NCBI RefSeq assembly: GCF_905475345.1
Contig: NC_066599.1
Coordinates: 2,927,001-2,991,000, forward strand
Source: Vespula vulgaris
Taxonomy: Eukaryota; Arthropoda; Insecta; Hymenoptera; Vespidae
Direction: 5' to 3'
DNA length: 64,000 bases
Shown here: positions 50,100 through 61,174 of the stretch, in pieces
Layout of the letters: each line of letters begins with the position of its first letter
Numbering within the stretch: position 1 is the first letter of the stretch
Translations under genes and position numbers: made by a program
The notes under the pieces: generated by a model
Databases searched by the model: none
What the model saw: the letters and a program-made list of their open reading frames with translations, nothing else
Told to the model about the DNA's origin: nothing

Positions 50100-50166
50100 G
50101 TGTACTTCTATCATGAAATTTCATGGAGTTCATAAAATTTTGCAAATAACGCGAAATTCAGAACGG

Positions 50167-50197
<31 letters not shown>

Positions 50198-50484
50198 TTG
50201 TGTATATATGTATGTATATGTATGTACGTATTTATAAATAACAATAAGATAAAAATTCCTGTTTTATTCATTGATGTTACACAATGATCGTTTATAATTG
50301 ACTTTAATAATCGTAATAGATTTAATATAGATCAGTGAATATATATTAATAGTAAATTTATATATTTTTTTTCTTTTTTCTTTTCTTTTCTTTTTGTTCT
50401 AATATATCACACAATTTTTGAAGGAATAAAATTATGAAACTATTAATGATTCTATTCATTTAGAAGATAACATTCCTATACAGC

Positions 50485-50533
<49 letters not shown>

Positions 50534-50708
50534 GTAGAATCAGCAACGTTCATGAAATTTTGTAATAACTCGAGATTCAGCTGAAGTTAGATATACAATA
50601 CGTAGCAATAAAATCTCAGTCTATTCAAAGATATTTCAATGTAAGAAGTACTTGACGATCTCGAAAATTCATTTCGTATTATTATCAAGAAATATATATC
50701 ATTCTTTA

Positions 50709-50747
<39 letters not shown>

Positions 50748-50975
50748 TATATAAAATTAAAATATATACAACATATAAAGTAAATCGTTGAACACGATTG
50801 TCCGACGATACATATTAATAATCGTAATAAATTTAATGTAAATCAATTCAATATAAATCAATAATGAATTTATATTTATATAGTATAATGAAAAACAATC
50901 CTGTTTTTCTAGATTGAAATTTTCAAAAGAATAATTATGAAACTTTATTAACGATTCTATTCATTTAGAAGAGTG
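50100..50975. repeat. About 505 bp divergent tandem duplication
   Basis: TAATAATCGTAATAGATTTA (50,305) matches TAATAATCGTAATAAATTTA (50,816). ATTATGAAACT...GATTCTATTCATTTAGAAGA at 50,431-50,467 matches the same block at 50,934-50,971. GTTCATAAAATTTTGCAAAT (50,130) matches GTTCATGAAATTTTGTAATA (50,549). The offset is about 504-511 bp except where (TA)n tracts (50,166-50,185, 50,489-50,530, 50,709-50,751) expanded. CATGAAATTTCATG at 50,112-50,125 is a perfect palindrome. Confidence 0.85.
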
Positions 50976-51225
50976 TACTTGACTACTAGAGACACGTTTG
51001 CTTTGTACTCCATTCTCGTATATATATTCCTGAGGGATCGTTTTACATCCCATTTTCTCATCGTGTGCTTGGCTAACTGATGTTCAAGAACGATGCGACA
51101 CTCTCTACGAACGTATTTTCTGTCTCAACAGGTGGCACTGACAGAACCACCGTTAAAAGAGGGGTAGGATAAGTTTGACTTTCTCATGGTTTAAACCAAA
51201 CCAAAACTTGTTACGCACCTATTTC
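50976..51225. other. Unique island
   Basis: Mixed DNA with GGTGG...CCACC arms (51,131-51,149) and the 12 bp palindrome TGGTTTAAACCA (51,187-51,198). ATTTTCTGTCTCAACAG ending at 51,130 resembles a 3' splice site, but downstream frames close within 50 bp. Confidence 0.35.
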
Positions 51226-51521
51226 TACAAAGAGGACTCAGATATTTAAATAATGATATATCTAAAAAAAATATTGTTATAAAATATGAACAAATATTCC
51301 ATTCTTCTATTTTTAAAGAGACAGAAAGAGAGAGAGAGAAGGAGAATTAGATAAAAGATATAAAAAAAAGTTCGAAAAAATATACTAGTTCTGTTTTTAC
51401 CAACTAGATACATGATCTAAAGAAAAAGATTTAAAAAGAATCGTCGCAATTTTTGAACGAATTAAATATTTTCTTTTAACTATTTCTATCATGATTCTAT
51501 CACAGTTAAAAGAGATTTCGA

Positions 51522-51560
<39 letters not shown>

Positions 51561-53173
51561 ATAAAAAAAAAATAAATAAAGAAAGAGAAAGAGTAAGATC
51601 TTTGAAAAAAGAAAAAAAAAAGCTCGATAAAGTATCCAATGAATTTTTTATTGGGTTATGTAGTATTAAAAAAAAAAGAAAAAGAAAAGAAAGTAACAGA
51701 AAAGAGATCGTTGAAATTCTAACAAATCTAAAATTACCTTTCAACCATTCGTACCGTAGTTATATATATAAAACAAAAAAAAGAAGTAGTTTAATTAACA
51801 AGATTCTTCCAGTTATCAAGATTTCAATGAGGATGGAACAATGAGACAGTATCTTCCGTACGTGGTATCTATTAGATATAAGGAAAAAAAAAAAAAGAAA
51901 AAAAAAGAAAAGAAAAGAATCTAAATTGAAGATAACATCTTTCACTTCTATTCTATTAGTAAGCTGGCAATATGGTAAATTAACTTCAACAACGAATAAG
52001 AGTAAGATAAGAAGGTAGGTTAGCTAGCTAAATGAACGACGAAAAGAAGGAAGATACAAAAAAGAAGAAAAAAAAGAAAGAAAAAAAAAACAAGAGGAAA
52101 AAGCTAGCAAAGGGGAGTAGAGAAGAGATGACGAGGAGTTGAGGGGGTGAGAGGGTTGGTAAAGAACTAATTGCAAAGAAGAAAATGGGTATATAAAGAG
52201 TTAAGATAGTATCTTCTTTTACTTTCCTTTTTTCCCCTTTTTCTTCTTCTTCTCCTCATTCTTTTTTTTTTTTTTTTTTAATATTCCTAGAGAATAAGAA
52301 TCAACCCCTTGTAACGTGTCGTCGTCACGTTGTAAGCCAAAATTATCTTTCTCAGTCAACCCCCGACCAACCCCTGCCCATAACGAACATCAAATTTTTA
52401 CGAAGCAAAAATACTTTGAACGTACACACACACACACACACACAGAGAGATCCACGTATACACGTGCGGACATGGTCACACAAAGAGAGAGAGAGAGAGA
52501 GAGAGAGAGGCGCACACATACCCACTCGCTTTCCACTCAGCAACTTCTTTCTTCCATAATTTCACGAGATCTAGAGCCTCATTAACGGGAGTTGTGGGTA
52601 GAAGCAAGTTAGGTGTAAACTCGAGACTAAAGCAAAGTGCAAACATGGCTCGGTTATCTCGCACATATTCTCTTGGACATAATTATGTATCTTGTAATAC
52701 AGTCTGTTAAATAATGTGATAAGCATTGTTACAGTCGGTCTGTCTCTCTGTCTCTCTCTCTCTCTCTTTCTCTTTCAACTCTTTTTTTCTTTATCATAAA
52801 CTACATTCGTTGAATTAAATGAAAGTATAATATTTCATATTTCATGTATGTAATAAAATATTTTTAATGAACGGAATATATCATATTAATTGATAAAATT
52901 GCTCCTTGATTCTTGTTTTTTTTTTCTCTCTCAAAAAAAAAAAAATGTCAACAAATGCGAACGTAAAATTATTAGATTACCTAAAGATATTACACATACA
53001 CGATAAGTTTATACACACGATAAGATTCGTCTTCGATATATTTCTTCGATGTAACTATGCTGTACCAAATTGAATCCGTAGCAATATTCCCGCCTTTTCT
53101 GCGTGTTATCAGTGAATTCTTCGGAACTGACATACGCGTAAACCGATCTCTCTCTCACACACACATATATATT

Positions 53174-53174
<1 letters not shown>
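51226..53174. other. AT-rich DNA with GA, CA and CT repeats
   Basis: Contains (GA)n at 51,526-51,556, A-rich tracts at 51,880-51,920 and 52,050-52,095 and poly-T at 52,263-52,279. (CA)n follows at 52,423-52,443, (GA)n at 52,482-52,509 and (CT)n at 52,740-52,766. Mixed DNA at 52,300-52,420 and 52,510-52,735 has no supported gene. CACGTG lies at 52,461. Confidence 0.75.
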
Positions 53175-53210
<36 letters not shown>

Positions 53211-53336
53211 GTATATATATATACATAGTACGTGCATAGGTACATACGTACGTACATATGTACCTACACGTGTATGCTACGTGTATACATATGTATGTAC
53301 ATACCTACGTATGTATGTAGTATACGTAGAGAAACG
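53175..53336. repeat. (TA)n followed by a self-complementary TACGTA field
   Basis: (TA)n lies at 53,175-53,225. TAGGTACATA (53,237-53,246) pairs perfectly with TATGTACCTA (53,257-53,266) around a loop that is itself TACG-rich. CACGTG at 53,267 and further TACGTA words follow. The DNA is strongly cruciform-prone. Confidence 0.8.
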
Positions 53337-53376
53337 CCTAACGTAGCATCGAATTACATAGAGAAGAGAGACAGAC

Positions 53377-53458
<82 letters not shown>
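53377..53458. repeat. (GATA)n tetranucleotide array
   Basis: About twenty perfect GATA units, flanked by GACA on the left and GAAA on the right. Confidence 0.98.
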
Positions 53459-53459
<1 letters not shown>

Positions 53460-53797
53460 AAGAGAAAGAGAGAAAGAGAAAGAGTGCAACTAGAAGAGAA
53501 GCTTCGATGCACACGAGAGTTAGTAAAATGAAAAGAGAGAAAAAGAGAGTTAAAAAGAGAAAGAGAGAGATAGAGAGAAAGCATAAACGAGAATCCTGAA
53601 CGCGAATGGATCGACGTTGGGTATCCCATGATCTCGAAAAGCGCATACCCGTTTTCCTCAACGTATATTGAAGCATTGCCAGCTCACATCGACGTTATTT
53701 ATGACATCATGATATATAGCTACCTACGTTAAACGTTTTAAAAACGCAACGTCGTCGTAAAAATTACTAATGGAGATATAAATGATTAATTAAGGAA
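53459..53797. other. GA-rich then unique DNA
   Basis: GA-rich DNA to 53,580, then mixed DNA. The minus-strand frames ending here are largely CT-repeat translations. Confidence 0.65.
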
Positions 53798-53864
53798 GTC
53801 GAGTGTCACTCGACGTTACTAATATAATCTACGTATATAAGAAGCGTCGAGCGACACTCGACGC
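53798..53864. repeat. Paired palindromes forming a cruciform
   Basis: GTCGAGTG-T-CACTCGAC (53,798-53,814) is a perfect odd palindrome. GCGTCGAGCGACACTCGACGC (53,844-53,864) is a near-perfect one. Each can fold alone, or they can pair with each other across the 29 bp AT-rich spacer. They share the core TCGAGTGTC. Confidence 0.9.
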
Positions 53865-54642
53865 GTTCATTTGATCGAGTAAGATTAAAAGAAAGTAAAT
53901 TATCGGCTACTTAAATCGTCTTCTTCTTTTGACCTTCTTTTTTCTGTTCTTTTTGATTTTTATTTTTCTCTCTTCGGTTTTTATATAATTATGTTATATA
54001 TTGTACCGTAGTAAAACACGAGTGTCTTATATATATATATAAAATAGATTTAGGCTTTCTACAGGGTGAAATTTTACGAGACTACGACGTGCTTATGGCT
54101 GATGGCACACGGTCGATCGTCGGCTGTAAGCCTCTACGATGATACACTTCAGAATCTATGGACACCGTAATCGCACGTGTATATAGGCAATCGCATAACG
54201 AATATATAGAGAGACATAGAGAGAGAGAGAGAGAGAAAGTGTGTGTGTATGTATATATATGGAGTTGAGTATGGAGTCGAGTTTATATATGTGTAGATAT
54301 TTAGTATATGTATGTAGTATGGTTGAGTGGGTGGTTGGGTGGGTGATTGGGTGGATTTATATACGTATAGATGCTTAATGTGTATATGCATGTGTATATA
54401 CAGATGGCCAGGGTTCACTTTACAGAGAGTGAACAGGCCAAGAGAGAGAGAGAGAGAGAGAGAGAGAAACGAGATGGAGTCAACCATTACGGTTCCATGA
54501 AAACCGGATTGCATATTATAATTTACCGTTTACTTGCTATAGTTGTTCATAAGTATGAATCTGACAAGAAGCTTAAATTATTATCTACATGGTTTTTTTA
54601 TTTTCTATTGAGAAATTTTAATCAATGAAATATCGTTACTAT
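53865..54642. other. Mixed DNA with GA and GGTT-like repeats
   Basis: ACAGGGTGAAATTTTACG at 54,060 is a possible transposon end without a partner. CACGTG lies at 54,174, (GA)n at 54,218-54,235 and 54,441-54,468, and GGTTGAGTGGGT-type units at 54,318-54,355. No gene is supported. Confidence 0.65.
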
Positions 54643-54645
54643 TAA

Positions 54646-54726
<81 letters not shown>

Positions 54727-54760
54727 CATTATTATTATTATGATTATTATCATTATTATA
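54643..54760. repeat. (TTA)n trinucleotide array
   Basis: About 118 bp, the first 84 almost perfect and the rest with ATC/ATG variants. Confidence 0.97.
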
Positions 54761-55375
54761 TTTCACGTACGATGCGAATAAATGAGGGAAAAAAAAAGAA
54801 ATGTTTGTACAGGGTTTGGAAACAAAATTTTCTAAATGGATCGATTCTTCGTAAGTGATTTTTGAAAAATCAATCGCTACTCCTTTTCCGGACTTGCAGT
54901 TTTATAATACGGAAAAGAAATTAGTTTGGGTAGTATCGAAAGAAAAAAAAATTGACTTTTCCAAAGAAGCTAAGAAATTTTGAACAACTTAAGAATCTTT
55001 TTACCCATCTTAAAAAAAGAAAAAAAAAAGAAAAAGTGAAAATATGTTGGAAGTACACGCAATAAAAATTCATTTTATTTTTTCGTTCTATTTTTCTTTC
55101 TTCTTTTTTTTTAAATATACGATATATGTCGCGAAAAGATATATGGGTTCCTATGTACATATATCCTATATATTTTAACGTGGACATTGTAAATAGAAGG
55201 TTTTTTCATTGAAAAATGAACATTTCATAGCCGTCAGGAATATTGAGATGTCCCATGAAAACTTGAAATTTTGGGCTGATCGATGGATATACGTAACCCA
55301 AAAGAGAGAATGTGATTTTTATAACTTATTCTCGTCGACTTTTTCATCTCTGAACTCACTTTTACAAATATATTG
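54761..55375. other. AT-rich DNA with a unique segment
   Basis: ACAGGGTTTGGAAACAAAAT at 54,811 is another solitary CAGGGT-type word. GATTTTT-G-AAAAATC (54,857-54,871) is a palindrome. Unique DNA at 55,190-55,375 is open on the plus strand for about 70 codons with no family match. Confidence 0.55.
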
Positions 55376-55417
55376 CCATGTGACTGTCCATTTCAATGGA
55401 CATTTTTTATCACATGG
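55376..55417. repeat. Nested hairpin
   Basis: The inner stem TGTCCATT (55,385-55,392) pairs with AATGGACA (55,395-55,402) around a 2 nt TC loop. The outer stem CCATGTGA (55,376-55,383) pairs with TCACATGG (55,410-55,417). There are 16 perfect pairs in 42 bp. A TAA/TTA repeat field begins directly afterwards. Confidence 0.9.
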
Positions 55418-55432
55418 ATTTTTATAATAAAT

Positions 55433-55543
55433 CAAATAATAATAATAATTATTATTATTATCATTATTACTATTATAATAATAATTAATATGAAATATAA
55501 CATTAAATATAATAATGATAATAATGAATCAAATTATTATTAC

Positions 55544-55578
<35 letters not shown>

Positions 55579-55579
55579 G
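55433..55579. repeat. (TAA)n and (TTA)n arrays, mutually complementary
   Basis: TAA then TTA units at 55,433-55,490 and a (TTA)n run at 55,534-55,579. Adjacent TAA and TTA runs can pair with each other. Confidence 0.93.
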
Positions 55580-56878
55580 TTTCTTCTTTTTCTTTTTCTT
55601 TTTTCAATTCATTTGAAAACGATAGAAAGGCAACATAATCAACGAACGATACAACAGACTTCATTTATATGCGTACATGTATATTTTTTTACGATTGTAC
55701 GATACGATCAATGAAGTTAATTAATGATGAGATAACTGCTAATTGAATCACGAAAGAAAATACACGATTTATCGACGATAGAACACCGAGAGTTTTGAAC
55801 TGTAATTAACGTGTACATATGGAAAAACTTGCATTATTTACCTCTTGCTATCGGTGAAATCGTTAGAAAAACATAAGAGATAGGGAGGAGATAAAAAAAA
55901 GTGGTAAGGATAATCAATTTACTCATCATGTAACTTAAACTTCTTTAACATCTGTCAAGGTTGTTTTAGTTAAACAAACAAAAAAAAAAGAAAAGAAAAA
56001 AGAAAGAAAGAGAGAGAGAAAGTATAAATAATGCATCAAATAATAGGTAAATATATATAGTTAAAAAGTTATACCACAAACAGCTGTTAACTTATCGATG
56101 GTCAATAACTTCGATCGAACTTAAAGAAAGAAAGAGAGAGAAAGAGAGAGAATGAGAGGAAAAATCCAAGTATAAAAAATTCGTTTAAAAAAATCTCTCC
56201 ATGATGAAACTTCATCTCGATGAAGTTTCTTTACAAACGTAAGTAAACGATAGTAAAAAAAAAAACAAAGAAAGAAAGAGAGAAAAGAAAAAATAGAAAA
56301 AACGAAAGAAAAAAAAATGGCTGACCGCATACAAATACATTTGTTCGTCGACAATATGATTTTACGAATTAAGATCGTAAAAGAGAAAAAAGATGAAAAA
56401 AAAAGAAAACAGAGAAAAATAAAACAAAAAGAAAAGGAGAACCTACTAATTAACGATAACAAACGTTATTTGCGTTAAAATATATAATAAAATTGAATTG
56501 ATTAAAGCATCAATGAAAATTAATCAGATTAATTGTAGACGTTAATTCGATTAATTATTAATGAAACTTTTCTTAAACAAACAAAATTATACTAATCAAA
56601 AGGCAATAATCAATTATTGTTTTCATAAAAAAAAAAAAGAAGAAGAAAAGGTGCTCGAATCTTGACAACCATGAAGACTTCGTTCTTTAAAAAAAAATTA
56701 AAAGAAAAAAAAAATCACACGAGATCGCAAACGACACTTGAAAATTTAATAAACGTATGAGATAACGATTGATTTGAATTATCTTATTAACAAACAATTT
56801 TTATTAAATTAGTCGATGATATCGTAGTATTTGTTGCATCATTGATTATTTCACCCTTTCACTCTTTCACTCACTTAT

Positions 56879-56911
<33 letters not shown>

Positions 56912-57615
56912 TTCTGTCTCTTTCTCCCTCTCTCTCTCATCTCTTTATTTCATAATATCATTATCAACGAAAATGGGACCAAAGTATAATACTAACTTGG
57001 AGTTTCATATACCAGAAAGTCATTTCTATTTACAATGACTATTACTATCACAAAATAAGGTTTCCCCTATTATGAAACTAATTAATGGAATTTGCGGTTA
57101 ACATTAAACGTTTTGGCATTAAGTTAAAATTAATTCAATCAGTAATAAGTTAATAAAGATAAAAAGAAACTTAACAATGATAATAATGACAATAGCAATA
57201 ATAACAATAACAACAATGACGATAGTAATAATAATAACAAAAGATCTATTGACCACAACTATTGAAAATGAACTCGCGTTTGAAAATTGAAACGATTTTC
57301 ATGTTCTTTCTCTTTTTCATTTATCTAACGTTTACGGACGAAAAAACGATGTCTTCCAAATTTAAGATCTATCTTCGAAATAATAGAAACAAATAAGAAT
57401 AAAATATGAAACAAAAAGTTTCAAAAGCTATCAAAGAAAATCAACGTTAACGATATTGTTTAACACGACGAAGGGACTTTGTTGAATTTTGTTTTAATAG
57501 ACGAAAATTTCATGATCTCCCTTTCCAACCCCTATGAAACAATTACTAACTAGGTCTGTTTCTCGAAGGACTGGCTAGCTTTTCATGTCAAACAAATACT
57601 ATTTCCCGCCTAGCA
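55580..57615. other. AT-rich DNA without a supported gene
   Basis: Contains A-rich purine tracts at 55,978-56,020 and 56,255-56,430 and (CT)n at 56,881-56,905. TAA/CAA trinucleotides lie at 57,175-57,240. ATTAAT/TTAATC words at 56,520-56,570 are locally self-complementary. Frames are low-complexity. Confidence 0.75.
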
Positions 57616-57687
57616 AAGAGAAAGAGAGAGAGAGAGAGAGAGAGACACACACGCACATATACACACACATACAGAGAGAGAGAGAGG
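57616..57687. repeat. (GA)n-(CA)n-(GA)n compound repeat
   Basis: GA, then CA with CG and TA variants, then GA again, directly before a GC-rich island. Confidence 0.95.
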
Positions 57688-57707
57688 CTTTAATGATTTT
57701 CTTGCAG

Positions 57708-57749
57708 AACGCAACTTTCCTCTCCGGCAAATCGAGTTCCGCCCGGCAG
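57708..57749 (+). CDS. Candidate 42 bp microexon, unproven
   Basis: TTAATGATTTTCTTGCAG ending at 57,707 looks like a 3' splice site, and GGCAG/GTATAA at 57,749/57,750 like a 5' splice site. The 42 bp between are more than half G+C in very AT-rich surroundings and have no stop in any plus-strand frame; one frame reads NATFLSGKSSSARQ. The length is exactly 14 codons. The same GTATAAAG could alternatively be a TATA box of a promoter. I see no partner exon. Confidence 0.17.
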
Positions 57750-57850
57750 GTATAAAGTGCTGCGTAACGTTCCTCGCGAGAGAACGAACTACGGGGTTAA
57801 GGGGTGATAGGGTAAAGGTAGAGGAGATTGGGGTGGTCGACACACAACGA
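57750..57850. other. GC-richer island with TATAAAG
   Basis: TATAAAG (57,751-57,757) is followed by CGCGAGAG and a G-rich plus strand to 57,840. It could be a core promoter or a 5' splice region of the microexon candidate. The minus-strand frame through it ends in CT and GT repeats. Confidence 0.25.
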
Positions 57851-59061
57851 AAATAAGGAACTGTTTCTACGTGATTTCGTTTAGGAGTTAATCTCGAAAC
57901 AATTATAGAATATTATATTTTATTTTTATGTTGTCATTCTTATTATTATTATTGTTGTTGTTGTTCTTGTTCTTGTTATAATTATAATTATTTCATTAAT
58001 AATTATATCATCTTTCTCGTTACCTTTTTCTTTTCATTTCTTATTCAACGACAACGCGTGGAAGCGAAATCATTGAAATGAAGTACATTGAAGTAATGAA
58101 ATTTAATAATGAAATAATCATTATCATTAATGTTGTTACTGTTATTATTATTTCTTTTTCTTTTTAATTTTATTTTATTCGATAAAAACCTGCACTTTCA
58201 CGCGAAATCGTCATTGGGAATATGTAAAAAAAGAAAAAAAGGAATAAGATTATACGATCGTAAAATATTCATGACCGATTCGGTTTTTTGGATGCAGTAT
58301 GGATCGTACGAAGAGAGAGTTGGTTGCTTCCCTTTATTCATTTCATCTTTGTGTGTGTATGTGTGTGTGTGTGTATGTCCAAGAAAAGAAAATGATTTGC
58401 ATGAAAGTTAGGGAGCTTTGAGAAAAACTTCCCCTACTCTTTTTCACTCCCACCAACGATAAGAGAATCATAGCTATATTTTACACACTGTGTTTTCTTT
58501 CTCTTTTCTCTCTTACTTTCTTTCTTTCTTTCTTTCTTTTTTCTTCACTTCCTCCTTCTTCTTCAGTTTCTTCTTTTTCTACTACTTCCACTTCCACTTC
58601 TCCTACTTCGTCTTTTCTTTTCATCGTTTTCAAAGTGAAGAGAATATTAAGATTACCAGACGACCTACTAAGCCCGCTATTTATCTAGATAGAGAATGAG
58701 TATTATACGAGGATATATGTATATATACTATAACATTAACATTTTTATTTTGTAACCCACCCTTTATATTGTATTTCAAACTTCCTACATAAATTCCTAT
58801 ATATATATATGTGTGTGTGTGTGTGTATTTATATAGTATTTTATCAATCCATAAAAATATTCATATTCTGCTTATATATAAAAAACTGTAAAGCCTTAGA
58901 AAGAAAGAAATATGGATTACAGATATTCGATATATATCGAACTTGAAACCATGGATGTCCTACATATGTATACGTGACCAACATATTTCTCTTATTAGCT
59001 CTCACCTTTAGAATGTCCCTAATACAAAATTTATCTATCATATAGATAAAATGTGCACATT

Positions 59062-59062
<1 letters not shown>
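57851..59062. other. AT-rich DNA with short repeats
   Basis: Contains TTG/TTC trinucleotides at 57,950-57,976, (GT)n at 58,351-58,373, TTTC units at 58,511-58,540 and TTC/CTT units to 58,620. TA/TG repeats lie at 58,799-58,829. No gene is supported. Confidence 0.75.
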
Positions 59063-59114
<52 letters not shown>

Positions 59115-59124
59115 TACATACACA
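59063..59124. repeat. (TA)n-(CA)n compound microsatellite
   Basis: About 36 bp of TA followed by CA and CATA units. Confidence 0.96.
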
Positions 59125-59414
59125 CATTAGAACTTGGCATCCTATAGAAAATCGTATTTTCTCGTCACGTTTTTATATCTCAATTCGGCGCAACCTTCTT
59201 TCTCTAATCTACATTAAAAAGAAATAGAAAAGTCTAATGTCTATAAAAATTGTTTTACTGTATATACACGATCACGTAACTGTTTCGAAGAAAATGTGAA
59301 AGAATGAGTTAAAGATAATCGTGACACGTCGTAAACGAATCAGAAAGTGATCCTTTCCGGCCGTTACTCGTATAAATGTCTCTCTTTCTCCCTCTCTCTC
59401 TCTCTCTTTTACCT

Positions 59415-59445
<31 letters not shown>

Positions 59446-59846
59446 AACAACAACAAGAACACAGAATCGTCCGAGAGTACTCTCGATCGCTTTGCACTTT
59501 TCTTTTTATGTAATCTCAATGTACGAGATTAAACGGAAAGATGTACGAGCGCACATATTCGTGTCTCGATTTTCAATCGTACTTTGAAGTAATGAATTAG
59601 AACGAAAAGATACGATACGACGAACATATAATTTCTTTTTCTTTTTCCGTTTTCTTTTTTCTTGTCTAGTTTCCGATAACAGCGTAGGCGGGGGTAGAAA
59701 AGGGGAGGGTTAGTAAAGGACACACGTACAACTCATTAATTTCAAATCTATATCACCCGATACAAAGAGACATTTTCGTTTAATGTACGAATTAATGGGA
59801 ATATTAATTACATGTAGAACAAAAAATATATATATATATATAAATC

Positions 59847-59891
<45 letters not shown>

Positions 59892-59915
59892 ACACATATA
59901 TAATGTGACTTAAGA
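59125..59915. other. AT-rich DNA with (CT)n/(TTTC)n and (TA)n
   Basis: (CT)n then TTTC units lie at 59,378-59,445 and (TA)n segments at 59,828-59,890. Mixed DNA at 59,450-59,620 shows no gene. Confidence 0.75.
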
Positions 59916-60015
59916 TATTTCTGAGCTCATGTGATAATCATAATGATCGATACATCGACTTGATAACACATTAAAACAATCAAACGATAAATACAGCTCT
60001 CTATGAAAAGTGAAA

Positions 60016-60255
60016 ATGATCGATGGCAGTTTGTCAAAAGGGATTGTGATCAGGACAAGGGTAGCTTCGAGAATACGAATACAATTGTTCGACAAACAAG
60101 CTTTCTTATATTACATAAAGTATACTTATGTTAAAGAAAATTATGATATCCTTTTGTTGGAAATCGTGCAACCTCGTAGAACGTTAACAGACAAGAGAAA
60201 AGTCAAGGAAGTCAAAGCGAATGGAAATTTAAGCGCTGCTCCGCCACGCTCATAA
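60016..60255 (+). CDS. Candidate small ORF, 79 residues, unproven
   Basis: ATG at 60,016 opens a 79-codon frame ending TAA at 60,253-60,255, entirely in repeat-free DNA. The peptide is basic and of mixed composition. It has a hydrophobic/aromatic middle (FLYYIKYTYVKENYDILLLE) and an arginine/lysine-rich tail. No family, signal peptide or splice site is recognised. A minus-strand frame (60,095-59,910) overlaps its start. It is the longest ATG frame in the window with no low-complexity segment, but such a length can arise by chance over 64 kb. Confidence 0.15.
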   Translation: MIDGSLSKGIVIRTRVASRIRIQLFDKQAFLYYIKYTYVKENYDILLLEIVQPRRTLTDKRKVKEVKANGNLSAAPPRS

Positions 60256-60481
60256 TCTCGTTTTACTAACTACATAACTGCATTTCCCCTATCGCTTGAA
60301 AACGCCAAAAGGGTTAGCCACGTAAAAATTCGATCGATTTTTCTTTTTATTTTCTTTCTTTTTTCTGTTTTCTTTTTTGTTTAATTTTCATTTTTATCTC
60401 TTCACTATTACTTCATTCGTGTATTTTCTGTCGTCCCTTTTTCTGTCTTTTTTTCTTTTAATTATTTACTGATTTATTTAT
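60256..60481. other. T-rich DNA
   Basis: Mostly TTTC/TTTT-rich sequence leading into the TTCG array. Nothing gene-like. Confidence 0.75.
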
Positions 60482-60612
60482 CCGTTTGTTTGTTCGTTCG
60501 TTCGTCCATCCGTCCGTCCGTCTGTCCGTCCGTCTGTCCGTTTGTTCGTTCGTTCGTTCGTTCGTTCGTTCGTTCGTTCGTTCGTTCGTTTGTTTGTTTG
60601 TTTGTTCGTTTA
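60482..60612. repeat. (TTCG)n/(TCCG)n CpG-bearing tetranucleotide array
   Basis: TTTG, TTCG, TCCG, TCTG, TTCG and TTTG blocks lie in phase over 131 bp, with a pure TTCG core at 60,543-60,590. The frame reads CLFVRSFVRS, an artefact. Confidence 0.97.
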
Positions 60613-61139
60613 TTACGCGTTCTCTTGACTTTTTATATAAACGAATAATATCGAAAGAACACGAACAGGGCGATAAGAAACTATGAATCGATCACTCGAA
60701 TGACTATTTCCATCGCACGCTAACTTATTCACTAGCCGATTAAATAATGAAATCAACTCGAAAGAAACTCGAGTTAACGCGGATCTAGGGAGAACGTATG
60801 GAATGAAAATGATCAAGTTTTATCGGAACAAGGTACATATAAAATGGGATACATAGACATGTATATATACGGGGAAAAATGTTCGATTGTTCGTAAAATA
60901 ATATAAAAAATAATAATTATCGAAGAACGAAACTTTTCATTTGAAAAATATCTCAATACACTGATTCAATTACTTAATTATTTATTTTAACGAAGGAAGA
61001 GAACAAAGAAACTAGAATGAAAAATAAAATATAAAGAAAAAGAAAAAAGAAAGGTGAACTAATTTTTTTCATTAATTTTCTACGAGATTCGTTGATAAAT
61101 ACTAATGATATATACATATACGTATGTATACGTATATGC

Positions 61140-61174
<35 letters not shown>

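Noticed and set aside
51114..51165. Acceptor-like CAG followed by a short frame
   Set aside because: All frames close within about 50 bp and no donor follows; it could only be a tiny terminal exon.
53377..53458. Regular short repeats that might suggest a CRISPR array (also 49,559-49,674)
   Set aside because: Pure tetranucleotide repeats without spacers, in eukaryote-like DNA.
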